Shown here in pieces: positions 14,490 to 22,665 of a DNA stretch of 25,150 bases. Made by a program: the position numbers and the translations under genes. Below the pieces are notes generated by a model. That model saw only the letters and a list, made by a program, of their open reading frames with translations. It did no database searches and was not told the DNA's origin. Source of the stretch: Bacteroidales bacterium UBA3824 (GTDB lineage: Bacteria; Bacteroidota; Bacteroidia; Bacteroidales; UBA3824). How positions within the stretch are numbered: position 1 is the first letter of the stretch; every line of letters starts with the position of its first letter. The stretch is from assembly GCA_002393195.1 (NCBI GenBank), contig DGIK01000206.1, positions 215 through 25,364 on the forward strand, read 5' to 3'.

Positions 14490-16061
14490 TTACAAAGTGC
14501 TTTCGGCTTCAATTACTTCCATCTCGACCTCGTGTTTTGACGTTGACTTGTTGTAATTGATGCCGCAAAGGACTATGCGTTTGGAAAAACCTATGAGGCT
14601 TTTTGGATAGTTTTTGCGCTTGATTTGCGAGATGGCAGTGTCGGCGGTTTGGTCGTATTTCAATTCGATTACGATGGCTGGGCGCGAAGAATTTGGCAAC
14701 GGAACAAAAACCATATCTGCAAAACCTTTGCCCGTAGGCAGTTCGTGGAAAATCCTGTAAAACGGCCTTGCAGCATAATATGCCAACGTTATGGCGCACC
14801 GCATAGAGTTTTCGTCGTTGAACTCCAAAATGGACGACGCTTCAAAATGATAGTCGTCGAAAGCACGCGCCACCTTGTCTTTTTTGAGGTTGATGGTGTC
14901 TGCCAAAAGTTGCTGCGACTGCCCAACCGCCTTAGACAATTCGTTCCAACCCGCAAAACGGACTGCATTTTCAAACTCATCTGCGACTTCCGTATTTGGG
15001 ATTCTTACAGCCTGATTTTCAGGATTGTATGACAAATATCCAAGATGCGCCAACAATGTAAGAACATCGTCACTCGTCTCGATGTTTTTCATATCGTTGC
15101 GGAAACTCGATACCCTAACGAACTCTTCCTCACCGTTCATCATCCTGATGATTTTTGTGCGTACTTGGTCGGCATCAATATTAAGATACGATTCTATCGC
15201 CATAAAGGATGCCGTCTTTGACCAAAAACTATTGTAATTGCCCTTCAAAATCGACTGCATCACCGAAAAAGGATTGAACATCGACTTTTGGTCGCCGATG
15301 ATGTAGCCGTCGTAGGCGTGGCGCATTAGTTCGAGATTCATATCGTGCGCCTTACACAAGACTTCCACCTCTTGCTCCGTAAAACCATAATATTTGGAAG
15401 TTCTGCCCGGGTCGATGATGCTGTATTCTACAAAATTGTTCAACGCCGATTGCGTTTTTATCTTTATAATCGGCAGGATGCCCGTCATATACACGAGGAG
15501 AAACACCTTGTTGGCCTTGTTGGATTTGAACATTGAGCGCAGAAAGTTGACATATTCGTCTTGAACATCTTGCTCAACATCCCTAACAAGCATATCCCAT
15601 TCGTCAATTATCATAATAAAACGCTCGCCGGTCTTTTCATTGATTTCGGCAAGGGCTTTGAAGAGGTCGTCTTGCTCTTCCAAATCATTATACGCCTTCT
15701 TTAAATCAGAAACAATCCACTTTTGCGCCTCTTTTAGTCTATCATTTACGGGCACGTTGGCGAATGTGTTCCAATCTATATAAAGCGTAGGATATTTATT
15801 GAGATGTTTCTTATAGTCAGGCGATTTGGTGATTTCCAAACCTTCAAACAGAACCGACGAATCCATAGACCTATCATAATAGGCATACGCCATCTTTGCC
15901 GCCACCGATTTGCCAAACCTCCTCGGACGGGATACGCACATAAAACTATTTTCAGTGTCAATATTTCTGTTGAGAATATTCAACAGACCCGACTTGTCGA
16001 TGAAATCGCCATTTTTGACACGACGGAAATCAAAGTTTCCGTAATCTATAAACTGTCCCAT
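14490..16061 (-). CDS. AAA-ATPase-like / PD-(D/E)XK nuclease family protein, copy 1 (523 aa)
   Basis: A member of the AAA-ATPase-like plus PD-(D/E)XK nuclease superfamily, very common in Bacteroidota and often multi-copy. Residues 1-60 hold FDFRRVKNGDFIDKSGLL and the P-loop-like VSRPRRFGKS (43-52). A Walker B stretch FIMIIDEWD lies near 148-156. The C-terminal quarter carries the nuclease-like motif TGKGFADMVFVPLP then AIVIELKYD (the D...ExK pattern). The biological role is unknown; proposals include mobile-element or defence functions. It is tail-to-tail with parC and head-to-head with a paralogue at 16211-17788. Its minus-strand promoter (16086-16093) intertwines with the paralogue's promoter. 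The gene appears intact. Confidence 0.88.
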   Translation of the reverse strand: MGQFIDYGNFDFRRVKNGDFIDKSGLLNILNRNIDTENSFMCVSRPRRFGKSVAAKMAYAYYDRSMDSSVLFEGLEITKSPDYKKHLNKYPTLYIDWNTFANVPVNDRLKEAQKWIVSDLKKAYNDLEEQDDLFKALAEINEKTGERFIMIIDEWDMLVRDVEQDVQDEYVNFLRSMFKSNKANKVFLLVYMTGILPIIKIKTQSALNNFVEYSIIDPGRTSKYYGFTEQEVEVLCKAHDMNLELMRHAYDGYIIGDQKSMFNPFSVMQSILKGNYNSFWSKTASFMAIESYLNIDADQVRTKIIRMMNGEEEFVRVSSFRNDMKNIETSDDVLTLLAHLGYLSYNPENQAVRIPNTEVADEFENAVRFAGWNELSKAVGQSQQLLADTINLKKDKVARAFDDYHFEASSILEFNDENSMRCAITLAYYAARPFYRIFHELPTGKGFADMVFVPLPNSSRPAIVIELKYDQTADTAISQIKRKNYPKSLIGFSKRIVLCGINYNKSTSKHEVEMEVIEAESTL

Positions 16062-16085
16062 AGTAATCTGTTTTTATTGCATCCG

Positions 16086-16093
16086 CAAAGTTG
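16086..16093 (-). promoter_or_regulatory. Promoter -7 element for AAA/PD-(D/E)XK copy 1
   Basis: On the minus strand CAACTTTG, one base off TAnnTTTG, with TTTG about 20 bases upstream. It lies 25 bases before the ATG at 16061 and diverges from the promoter at 16125. Confidence 0.5.
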
Positions 16094-16124
16094 AGGATTT
16101 TTTTTGGGAAAAACAAATAATTTG

Positions 16125-16132
16125 TATCTTTG
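16125..16132 (+). promoter_or_regulatory. Promoter -7 element for AAA/PD-(D/E)XK copy 2
   Basis: TATCTTTG fits TAnnTTTG exactly, with a T-rich stretch ending in TTTG about 18 bases upstream. The predicted start near 16139 excludes the TTG at 16130 and makes the ATG at 16142 unlikely, supporting the ATG at 16211. Confidence 0.75.
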
Positions 16133-16210
16133 TGTCTTGAAATGTTGCGCGAATTGCTGAAAGATGCAGGAATAAAGAAAGAAGTTGGACAAAACAAATT
16201 TTTGAACACT

Positions 16211-17788
16211 ATGGGAATATATTTAAATCCATCGAACAAATTGTTCGGAGAAACATTGTCGGCAGATATTTATGTCGATAAAACGATGTTGCTCAGCGAA
16301 TTGAACGAGTTTATCGACAAGGGCAACAAATATATTTGTGTCTCGCGTCCGCGACGGTTTGGCAAAACCATCGCGACTAATATGATGTGCGCCTACTATT
16401 CCAAAGGCTGCGATTCGAGAGAGATGTTCAAGGATTTGAAGATTTCCAAGGCTGACAATTACGAAAAATACCTCAACAAACTGAATTTCATAGCAATAGA
16501 CGTAGCCAGCGAATATCAAAACGCTCCTGAAAGTGAAGGAATGCTTGAATTGCTAACAGAAAGATTGCGCAAGGAATTTAAGGAACAATTCCCAAATGTA
16601 AAATTTGCTGACAACGCGACCTTGGCGAATTGCATTCAAGAGGTTTACTCTGCCACAGGCGAACAATTTGTAATCATACTCGACGAATACGACTGTCTTG
16701 TGCGCGACCAATTTGGAACACATTTGTTTGGCGAGTATTTGAAATTTTTGAACGGATTGTTCAAAAGCAACACCCTGCGTCCGGCTATTGCACTTGCATA
16801 CATCACAGGAATTTTGCCCGTGGTGAGGGACAGAGTTCAGAGCAAACTCAACAATTTTGAGGAATATACAATTCTTAACGCATACAATCTCGCTGAATAT
16901 GTGGGTTTTACTGACGAAGAAGTAAAACCGCTTTGTGAAAAATTCGGCGTTGATTTCCAAGAATGTAAACGCGAATATGACGGATACGCCCAAAATGGTT
17001 TTGAAATTTACAATCCCGAATCGGTAGTTAAATGTATGCAGACCAAAAGCATCGAGAGTTTTTGGAGCAAAACATCTACATATCAAGTAATTACCGACCG
17101 TCTGAAAGAAAATTACAAGGGCATAAAAGACGACGTTGTACGTATGATTGCGGGCGAAAGCGTGAAGGTGGACACTGGTATGTACCTCAATACAATGACC
17201 GATTTTGTGGTGAAAGACGATGTGCTCACTTACCTTATTCACCTCGGCTATTTGGCTTATAATAAGGACGACAAAACCTGCCGGATACCCAACAAGGAGG
17301 TAGAAAAAGAATGGTTTCGTGCGGTATCGATTCTGAAAAATTATTCCGTAACCGACAAGATTATCAAATCGTCGGAAGAACTTCTGAATCAAACACTTCT
17401 GAAAAACTGCCGCGCCGTAGAAAAGGCACTTGACAAAAGCCATATCCACGTCGCATCCAACCGCAGTTACAACAACGAGGACGCTTTGATGTCGGCGATA
17501 TATTTGGCGTACATTTATGCCAAAAACGAATACACCGTCATCAAGGAAATGACCACCGGCAAAGGTTTCGCCGACGTGGTTTTCATTCCATTCTACCCCG
17601 GCAAACCGGCAATGATTATCGAACTAAAACGCAACGGCTCAACCGAAAGCGCATTATCCCAAATCCAAGCCAAAGAATACTACGACAGTTTGGAGCATTA
17701 CCAAGGCAATCTCCTTTTCGTCGGCATCAACTACGACGAAAAATCAAAGAAGCACCAATGCGAGATATTGAAGTTTAAGAAGGAATAA
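16211..17788 (+). CDS. AAA-ATPase-like / PD-(D/E)XK nuclease family protein, copy 2 (525 aa)
   Basis: A divergent paralogue of the preceding gene, sharing the order of motifs: DIYVDKTMLL, P-loop-like VSRPRRFGKT (44-53), Walker B FVIILDEYD, ITGILPVVRDRVQSKLNNF, and a C-terminal nuclease-like block TGKGFADVVFIPF then AMIIELKRN. I choose ATG 16211 because its N-terminus (MGIYLNPSNKLFGETL) aligns with the start of copy 1 and because the earlier candidates (TTG 16130, ATG 16142) lie in or next to the promoter. The frame is open upstream, so a 16142 start cannot be fully excluded. The family's role is unknown. It is followed by a long perfect inverted repeat at 17827-17875. Confidence 0.87.
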   Translation: MGIYLNPSNKLFGETLSADIYVDKTMLLSELNEFIDKGNKYICVSRPRRFGKTIATNMMCAYYSKGCDSREMFKDLKISKADNYEKYLNKLNFIAIDVASEYQNAPESEGMLELLTERLRKEFKEQFPNVKFADNATLANCIQEVYSATGEQFVIILDEYDCLVRDQFGTHLFGEYLKFLNGLFKSNTLRPAIALAYITGILPVVRDRVQSKLNNFEEYTILNAYNLAEYVGFTDEEVKPLCEKFGVDFQECKREYDGYAQNGFEIYNPESVVKCMQTKSIESFWSKTSTYQVITDRLKENYKGIKDDVVRMIAGESVKVDTGMYLNTMTDFVVKDDVLTYLIHLGYLAYNKDDKTCRIPNKEVEKEWFRAVSILKNYSVTDKIIKSSEELLNQTLLKNCRAVEKALDKSHIHVASNRSYNNEDALMSAIYLAYIYAKNEYTVIKEMTTGKGFADVVFIPFYPGKPAMIIELKRNGSTESALSQIQAKEYYDSLEHYQGNLLFVGINYDEKSKKHQCEILKFKKE

Positions 17789-17826
17789 AATTCTTCCACC
17801 AACCTTTTGATTATCAAAAATATTTT

Positions 17827-17875
17827 GTAAAATTGGACAAATTTAAAGTGGCACTTTAAATTTGTCCAATTTTAC
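17827..17875. repeat. Perfect 24-bp inverted repeat with a 1-base centre
   Basis: GTAAAATTGGACAAATTT (plus AAAGTG) at 17827-17850 is followed by a single G and then its exact reverse complement at 17852-17875. It can fold into a long AT-rich hairpin about 40 bases after the AAA/PD-(D/E)XK copy 2 stop, so it may terminate that gene, with the T-tract lying inside the right arm. Such near-perfect symmetry is also compatible with a cruciform or a protein-binding palindrome. Confidence 0.85.
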
Positions 17876-17968
17876 TTTAACAAATTGCATTTCAATTAGT
17901 TGCAAGCATCACATTACTATCCGTAAAAACTTAAAAAAAAAGTAACATAAACCTTTATAAATATTTTG

Positions 17969-17976
17969 TATCTTTG
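17969..17976 (+). promoter_or_regulatory. Promoter -7 element of typA
   Basis: TATCTTTG fits TAnnTTTG, 28 bases before the typA ATG; the TTG at 17974 lies inside it and is not a start. Confidence 0.8.
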
Positions 17977-18003
17977 CGCCCTGAAATACAACACTATACT
18001 ACA

Positions 18004-19812
18004 ATGCAAGACATCAGAAACATAGCGATAATAGCGCACGTTGACCACGGCAAGACGACCTTGGTTGACCGTATTCTGCATCAGTCCCATCTGTTCAGGG
18101 ACAATCAGGAGACCGGGGATCTCATCCTCGATAATAATGACCTCGAACGCGAACGCGGCATAACGATTCTTTCCAAGAACGTTTCGGTGCGTTACAAGGG
18201 CGTCAAAATCAACATCATAGATACTCCCGGACACTCGGATTTTGGCGGCGAGGTGGAGCGCGTGCTCAATATGGCTGACGGCGTTATTTTGCTCGTGGAT
18301 GCCTTTGAAGGCCCGATGCCGCAGACTCGTTTTGTCTTGCAGAAGGCAATCGAACTCAAATTGAAGCCTATCGTTGTAGTAAACAAAGTCGATAAGCCAA
18401 ACTGTACTCCCGAACAGGTGTACGAGCAGGTGTTTGACCTGATGTTTAGCCTCGACGCCACCGAAGACCAACTCGACTTCCCCGTGGCATACGGCAGCAG
18501 CAAGGTAGGTTGGATGGGTCCCGATTGGAAGACCCCCACCCAGGATGTTTCGTACCTTTTGGACCTGATTATCAAATACATCCCCGCGCCCAAAGTTGTA
18601 GAAGGCCCGTTGCAGATGCAGATTAGTTCTTTGGACTATTCGTCGTATCAAGGCCGCATCGCCATCGGCAGGATTTACCGTGGCAGCGTCAAGGCGGGAC
18701 AGACTGTTGCCGTGATGAAGGCAGACGGCTCCATCGAAAAATCCACCATCAAGGAACTCTATACTTTTGAAGGTCTTGGCAAGGAAAAATGCAAACAGGA
18801 ACTCCAATGTGGCGAAATCTGCGCAATCCTCGGCCTCGATTCATTCGACATCGGCGATACTGTTGCCGACCCCGAAAACCCCGAAGAACTCGCCCGCATC
18901 CACGTTGACGAGCCTACGATGAGTATGTTGTTCACCATCAACAATTCGCCATTCTTCGGCAAGGAAGGCAAATTTGTAACGTCGCGCCATCTCCGCGAGC
19001 GTCTGATGAAAGAGACCGAGAAAAACCTCGCCCTCCGCGTCGAGGACACCGATTCGCCCGAAAAACTTCAAGTATTTGGCCGTGGCATCCTGCACCTCGC
19101 AGTGCTCGTCGAGACCATGCGCCGCGAGGGTTACGAGCTCCAGCTCGGCCAGCCCAAGGTAATCATCAAGGAAGTGGACGGTCAGAAGTTGGAACCGATA
19201 GAGCAATTGACGGTAGAAGTTCCCGAGAATTTCTCGTCGAAGGTCATCGACCTCGTGCAGCGTCGCAAAGGCGATATGCTCAGCATGGAGACCAAGGACG
19301 ACCGTGTATTTATGGAATTTGCGATACCGTCGCGTGGCATCATCGGACTTACCAACCCGATTCTCACATCGACCGAAGGCGAGGCTATCATTGCGCACAG
19401 GTTCAAGGACTTCGAGCCTTGGCGCGGCGAAATGTCTCAGGAGCGCAATGGTTCGCTCATCGCGCAGGAGACCGGCACTGCCATCCCCTACTCCATCAAC
19501 AACTTGCAGAGCCGTGGCAAATTTTTCATCGAGCCTGGCGACGAGGTTTATACCGGCGAAATCATCGGCGAGACCACACGTCAAGACGACATCGTTGTCA
19601 ACGTCTGCAAGACCAAAAAGCTTACCAATATGCGTGCCGCCGGCTCCGACGACAAAATCTTGATTGAACCTGCTACCAAGATGTCGCTCGAAGAGTGTAT
19701 GGAATACATCAAGGCCGACGAATACGTAGAGGTAACGCCCAAGAGCATCCGCCTCCGCAAGATAATCCTCGACGAGACGGAACGCAAGCGCGCCAATAGG
19801 GAGAGCAACTAA
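18004..19812 (+). CDS. typA: Ribosome-associated GTPase TypA/BipA
   Basis: A 602-residue translational GTPase of the expected family length. The G motifs are visible: AHVDHGKTT (11-19), RERGITI, DTPGHSDFGGEVERVLNMAD, NKVDKPNCTPEQ and the GSSKVGWMG region. After domain II come the EF-G-like domains III and V and the BipA-specific C-terminus ending in TPKSIRLRKIILDETERKRA. TypA binds the ribosome and assists assembly and translation under stress, particularly at low temperature. ATG 18004 gives the standard N-terminus MQDIRNIAIIAHVDHGK. The gene ends exactly next to the convergent stop of the chemoreceptor-like gene, with no intergenic terminator visible. Confidence 0.96.
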   Translation: MQDIRNIAIIAHVDHGKTTLVDRILHQSHLFRDNQETGDLILDNNDLERERGITILSKNVSVRYKGVKINIIDTPGHSDFGGEVERVLNMADGVILLVDAFEGPMPQTRFVLQKAIELKLKPIVVVNKVDKPNCTPEQVYEQVFDLMFSLDATEDQLDFPVAYGSSKVGWMGPDWKTPTQDVSYLLDLIIKYIPAPKVVEGPLQMQISSLDYSSYQGRIAIGRIYRGSVKAGQTVAVMKADGSIEKSTIKELYTFEGLGKEKCKQELQCGEICAILGLDSFDIGDTVADPENPEELARIHVDEPTMSMLFTINNSPFFGKEGKFVTSRHLRERLMKETEKNLALRVEDTDSPEKLQVFGRGILHLAVLVETMRREGYELQLGQPKVIIKEVDGQKLEPIEQLTVEVPENFSSKVIDLVQRRKGDMLSMETKDDRVFMEFAIPSRGIIGLTNPILTSTEGEAIIAHRFKDFEPWRGEMSQERNGSLIAQETGTAIPYSINNLQSRGKFFIEPGDEVYTGEIIGETTRQDDIVVNVCKTKKLTNMRAAGSDDKILIEPATKMSLEECMEYIKADEYVEVTPKSIRLRKIILDETERKRANRESN

Positions 19813-21825
19813 TCAACTTTCCCTTATTTGGTCTATCCGCGCCAAGAGTTCCGCTATCTGACCGTTGAGAGCGGCGATTTCGCTCTGCTTATTGACATCA
19901 AAACGGAAAAATGCCATCGTGCTTTTGAGTTTTTCTGCCTGGCGGAGCGATTCAGATGCGGCGGTAGAAAGTTGTTCGGCGGTTGCAGCGTTCTGCTGCG
20001 TGATGTCGTTGAGTTGCTGTATGGCGCGATTTACCTGCGAGGCGTTTTGGGTCTGCTCCACGGTGGAGGTGGTGATTTCTTGTATCAACTGCGATGTACG
20101 GCTGATTTCGGGGACAAGCACCTCCAACTGATGGCTCGAATGTTCGGCCTGCTTGACGACATCGGCGGTCAGGGCGTCGATTTCACGCGCCGCCAACTGA
20201 CTTTTTTCGGCGAGTTTGCGCACTTCCGACGCCACCACGGCAAAGCCCTTGCCCAATTCGCCCGCACGTGCCGCCTCTATTGCGGCGTTGACGGCAAGAA
20301 GGTCGGTCTTGCCAGCTATTTCATTGATGATGCCTATCTTTTCCGACATATTCTTCATCGCCGCCACAGTGGCTGTTACCGACTTGTTGGCTACCATCAC
20401 GCTATCTACCACGCGCTTGGTGATGTCGGCAGTGGCGCGGGCATTGTCGGAATTGCGTTGAATACTATAACTAATATCCTCCATCGCCGACGAAACCTCC
20501 TCGCTCGCCGAAGCCTGTTCGTTGGCACCGTGAGCCATACTCATCGACGAGCGCGAAAATTGCTGCCCGTAATTGTTGATGGCGGACGCCGTGTCCTTCA
20601 CCTCGCCCACTATCTGTTTGAGCCGGTCGGTCATATTGGCAAATTCCTTGTACAGCGACGAAATCTCGTTATGAAAATATATCCTGAAATCCATCTTGAA
20701 AACCATATCGCCTCTGCTGAGTTTTTTGCAGACATTGAGCACCGACACCAGCGGATAGCCCACGCGATAGCCTATGAAAGTGCCTACTGCATACACTATC
20801 AGCAACAATATCAACGTAGTAACGAGCAGCGAACCCATCGACGACATCACATTGACCTTTGCCTCACCGCTGCCCGGCAGGAACACAACAGACCACTTAT
20901 TGCCGGCGTCGTCGATGTCAAAAGACCTCGCCAATCGCACGGGCGCATCGGGGGCGTAAAAATGTTTTTGGTCGTTGACAAACAAATCCGAAATATCCAT
21001 CTCCTTGCCAAAAACTTCCACCACACGCTTGCCAGCAGCATCGGAATTTGAGGGGCAGGAGATGATATTGAAATTCCTGTCGCATACCATCAAACGGACA
21101 TTGCTGCTATCGAGATTGAACGGCTCCACGCTCCTCTGGATATAATTGGGATCTACATAACATACAATGCTGCCGTAATACGCCTCATCGCGCACCATCG
21201 GCACATACACCGGCACGGCAAGACGCTTGATGCCGTTGATGGATTTCAATTCGGGCGGATAGCAGGTAACGCCCTTCTGACGGCGCACCTCCTCGCATTG
21301 CAACTCCGAAAACTCAAAATAGCCATCCTTGACCACCGCGCTGTCTGTAATGGCAAACATCATCGCAAAACGCCCGTACAACTTCTTGTATTCGGGGTCT
21401 TCCTGCAAATCTTTTTCCTTGCCGTCGAAGGCGAGCCACTCCCAATACATACCCACGGCATAGCAATTGTCGAACCCCGCGACGCTACTTTGCAGCATCG
21501 CAATGAAGGCGTTGCGGTCGGCGCGCACCGGCGAATGTTCGTCCCTGACCGACACAAACGCGCCGCCAAGCACCTCCGCCGATTTTACGATTTCGTTCAT
21601 TCTACCCACGACTACATCCTTGATGACATCCGACGTGGACGACAACATCGACTTGGACACCACCCGGTAAGAATCGCGCCCAATATAGAACGAATTGACC
21701 AGCATCGATATCATCACCACCAAGGCAACTCCTACCAATGCCCACCTTATCGTGCAGCCCACACGGCTCGAATACAATATCCTACGTATTGTGCCAAATA
21801 CGCCATCGCTTTTATTATTCGCCAT
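19813..21825 (-). CDS. Methyl-accepting chemotaxis-like sensor protein (670 aa)
   Basis: Membrane receptor with TM1 at about residues 27-48 ([20 protein letters not shown]), a periplasmic sensor region of about 280 residues (probably double Cache, from its length and the [20 protein letters not shown] segment), TM2 at about 331-353, a HAMP-like stretch, and a long cytoplasmic coiled coil. The signalling tip is [20 protein letters not shown] (502-521) followed by [20 protein letters not shown], close to the classical MCP tip, which contacts CheA and CheW. Receptors of this type are not common in Bacteroidales, which mostly lack flagella, so it may control another output. No che genes are visible in the window. 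It follows the nitrilase-family gene by 42 bases on the same strand and may be co-transcribed. Its stop directly abuts that of typA. Confidence 0.9.
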   Translation of the reverse strand: MANNKSDGVFGTIRRILYSSRVGCTIRWALVGVALVVMISMLVNSFYIGRDSYRVVSKSMLSSTSDVIKDVVVGRMNEIVKSAEVLGGAFVSVRDEHSPVRADRNAFIAMLQSSVAGFDNCYAVGMYWEWLAFDGKEKDLQEDPEYKKLYGRFAMMFAITDSAVVKDGYFEFSELQCEEVRRQKGVTCYPPELKSINGIKRLAVPVYVPMVRDEAYYGSIVCYVDPNYIQRSVEPFNLDSSNVRLMVCDRNFNIISCPSNSDAAGKRVVEVFGKEMDISDLFVNDQKHFYAPDAPVRLARSFDIDDAGNKWSVVFLPGSGEAKVNVMSSMGSLLVTTLILLLIVYAVGTFIGYRVGYPLVSVLNVCKKLSRGDMVFKMDFRIYFHNEISSLYKEFANMTDRLKQIVGEVKDTASAINNYGQQFSRSSMSMAHGANEQASASEEVSSAMEDISYSIQRNSDNARATADITKRVVDSVMVANKSVTATVAAMKNMSEKIGIINEIAGKTDLLAVNAAIEAARAGELGKGFAVVASEVRKLAEKSQLAAREIDALTADVVKQAEHSSHQLEVLVPEISRTSQLIQEITTSTVEQTQNASQVNRAIQQLNDITQQNAATAEQLSTAASESLRQAEKLKSTMAFFRFDVNKQSEIAALNGQIAELLARIDQIRES

Positions 21826-21867
21826 AGTGCATAATATTTTTATAGGTGTTAACGACTAACACAATTT

Positions 21868-22596
21868 TCACATCTTAATCTCAAACTTGTCCATATTTCT
21901 CAGATGCGGATGACCGGCGCGGAATTTGCGAAGTCGCTCTATATCAAGTTCATAAAACGCCACGTCCGAACCTTGGGGCATCAGAAAATCTATCCTGCCG
22001 TCGGGCGAATACACCATCGACGCGCCCAAGCCGTTGCAATTGAGCACATACGAAACATTCTCCAAAGCACGGGCGGCGAGCAGCAGGCTGCGGTCTTGCT
22101 GACGGCTCGACGGCCACTGCGAAATGCATATCAAGGCATCGTAATCGCCGCCGTTGTTGCGGCACCACACCGGAAAACGCAAATCGTAACACACCACCAC
22201 CCTAAACATTATGCCATTGAGCGGAAAGGTGAGCAATGAGTCGCCCGGGGCAACGTTCATCAACTCAAAATCGCCAAACAAATGCCTCTTGTCGCAATAA
22301 TACTCGCTGCCGTCTGCCGTCACCACATAAAAACGATTGTGGATGCAGCCCTCGGACGCAAGATAAAAACTTCCCGCTATCGAAATCCTAAATTCCTGCG
22401 ACATCTGGCGCAAAAATACAATATTTTGGCTGCCGTCGATACGCTCGCCCGGACGCAAATTCCACCCGGTATCAAACACCTCCGGCAATAGCCATAAATC
22501 GCCCGGCAAGGCGTGACGGCAAGCCATCTCACGAATATTTTCGATGGCAACATCGCCATTCTCTGTGTTTTGCGACTGTACAAATACAATTCTCAT
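21868..22596 (-). CDS. Nitrilase-family amidohydrolase (omega-amidase-like)
   Basis: A 242-residue carbon-nitrogen hydrolase with the full catalytic triad: E39 (LLPEVFDTGW), K103 (YYCDKRHLF) and C136 (VVCYDLRFPVW). The DLRFP context and the size resemble the YafV/Nit2 omega-amidase branch, which deaminates alpha-ketoglutaramate or alpha-ketosuccinamate in metabolite repair; the exact substrate is not certain. I use ATG 22596 (MRIVFVQSQNTENGD) because it gives the standard N-terminal strand. The 18 extra residues from ATG 22650 (MKIKNHSSTNQKSKNNKK) are low-complexity and encoded by the repetitive spacer. It lies 64 bases after the helicase gene, on the same strand. Confidence 0.9.
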   Translation of the reverse strand: MRIVFVQSQNTENGDVAIENIREMACRHALPGDLWLLPEVFDTGWNLRPGERIDGSQNIVFLRQMSQEFRISIAGSFYLASEGCIHNRFYVVTADGSEYYCDKRHLFGDFELMNVAPGDSLLTFPLNGIMFRVVVCYDLRFPVWCRNNGGDYDALICISQWPSSRQQDRSLLLAARALENVSYVLNCNGLGASMVYSPDGRIDFLMPQGSDVAFYELDIERLRKFRAGHPHLRNMDKFEIKM

Positions 22597-22611
22597 TTTT
22601 TTATTATTTTT

Positions 22612-22665
22612 TGATTTTTGATTTGTTGAGGAGTGATTTTTGATTTTCAACTTTCAACTTTCAAC
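22612..22665. repeat. Short AT-rich repeats between the helicase and amidase genes
   Basis: Two exact copies of TGATTTTTGATTT (22612-22624 and 22634-22646) are followed by three tandem TTTCAAC units (22645-22665). The last unit contains the helicase stop codon (complement of 22661-22663). It looks like slippage-type spacer sequence with no evident function. Confidence 0.75.

Noticed and set aside
16553..17449. 298-residue minus-strand open frame opposite AAA/PD-(D/E)XK copy 2
   Set aside because: It covers the conserved coding region of the plus-strand gene and has no recognisable domain.
19828..21051. 407-residue plus-strand open frame opposite the chemoreceptor-like gene
   Set aside because: It mirrors a well-recognised protein on the other strand, is rich in His/Arg from complementary codons, and shows no family motif.
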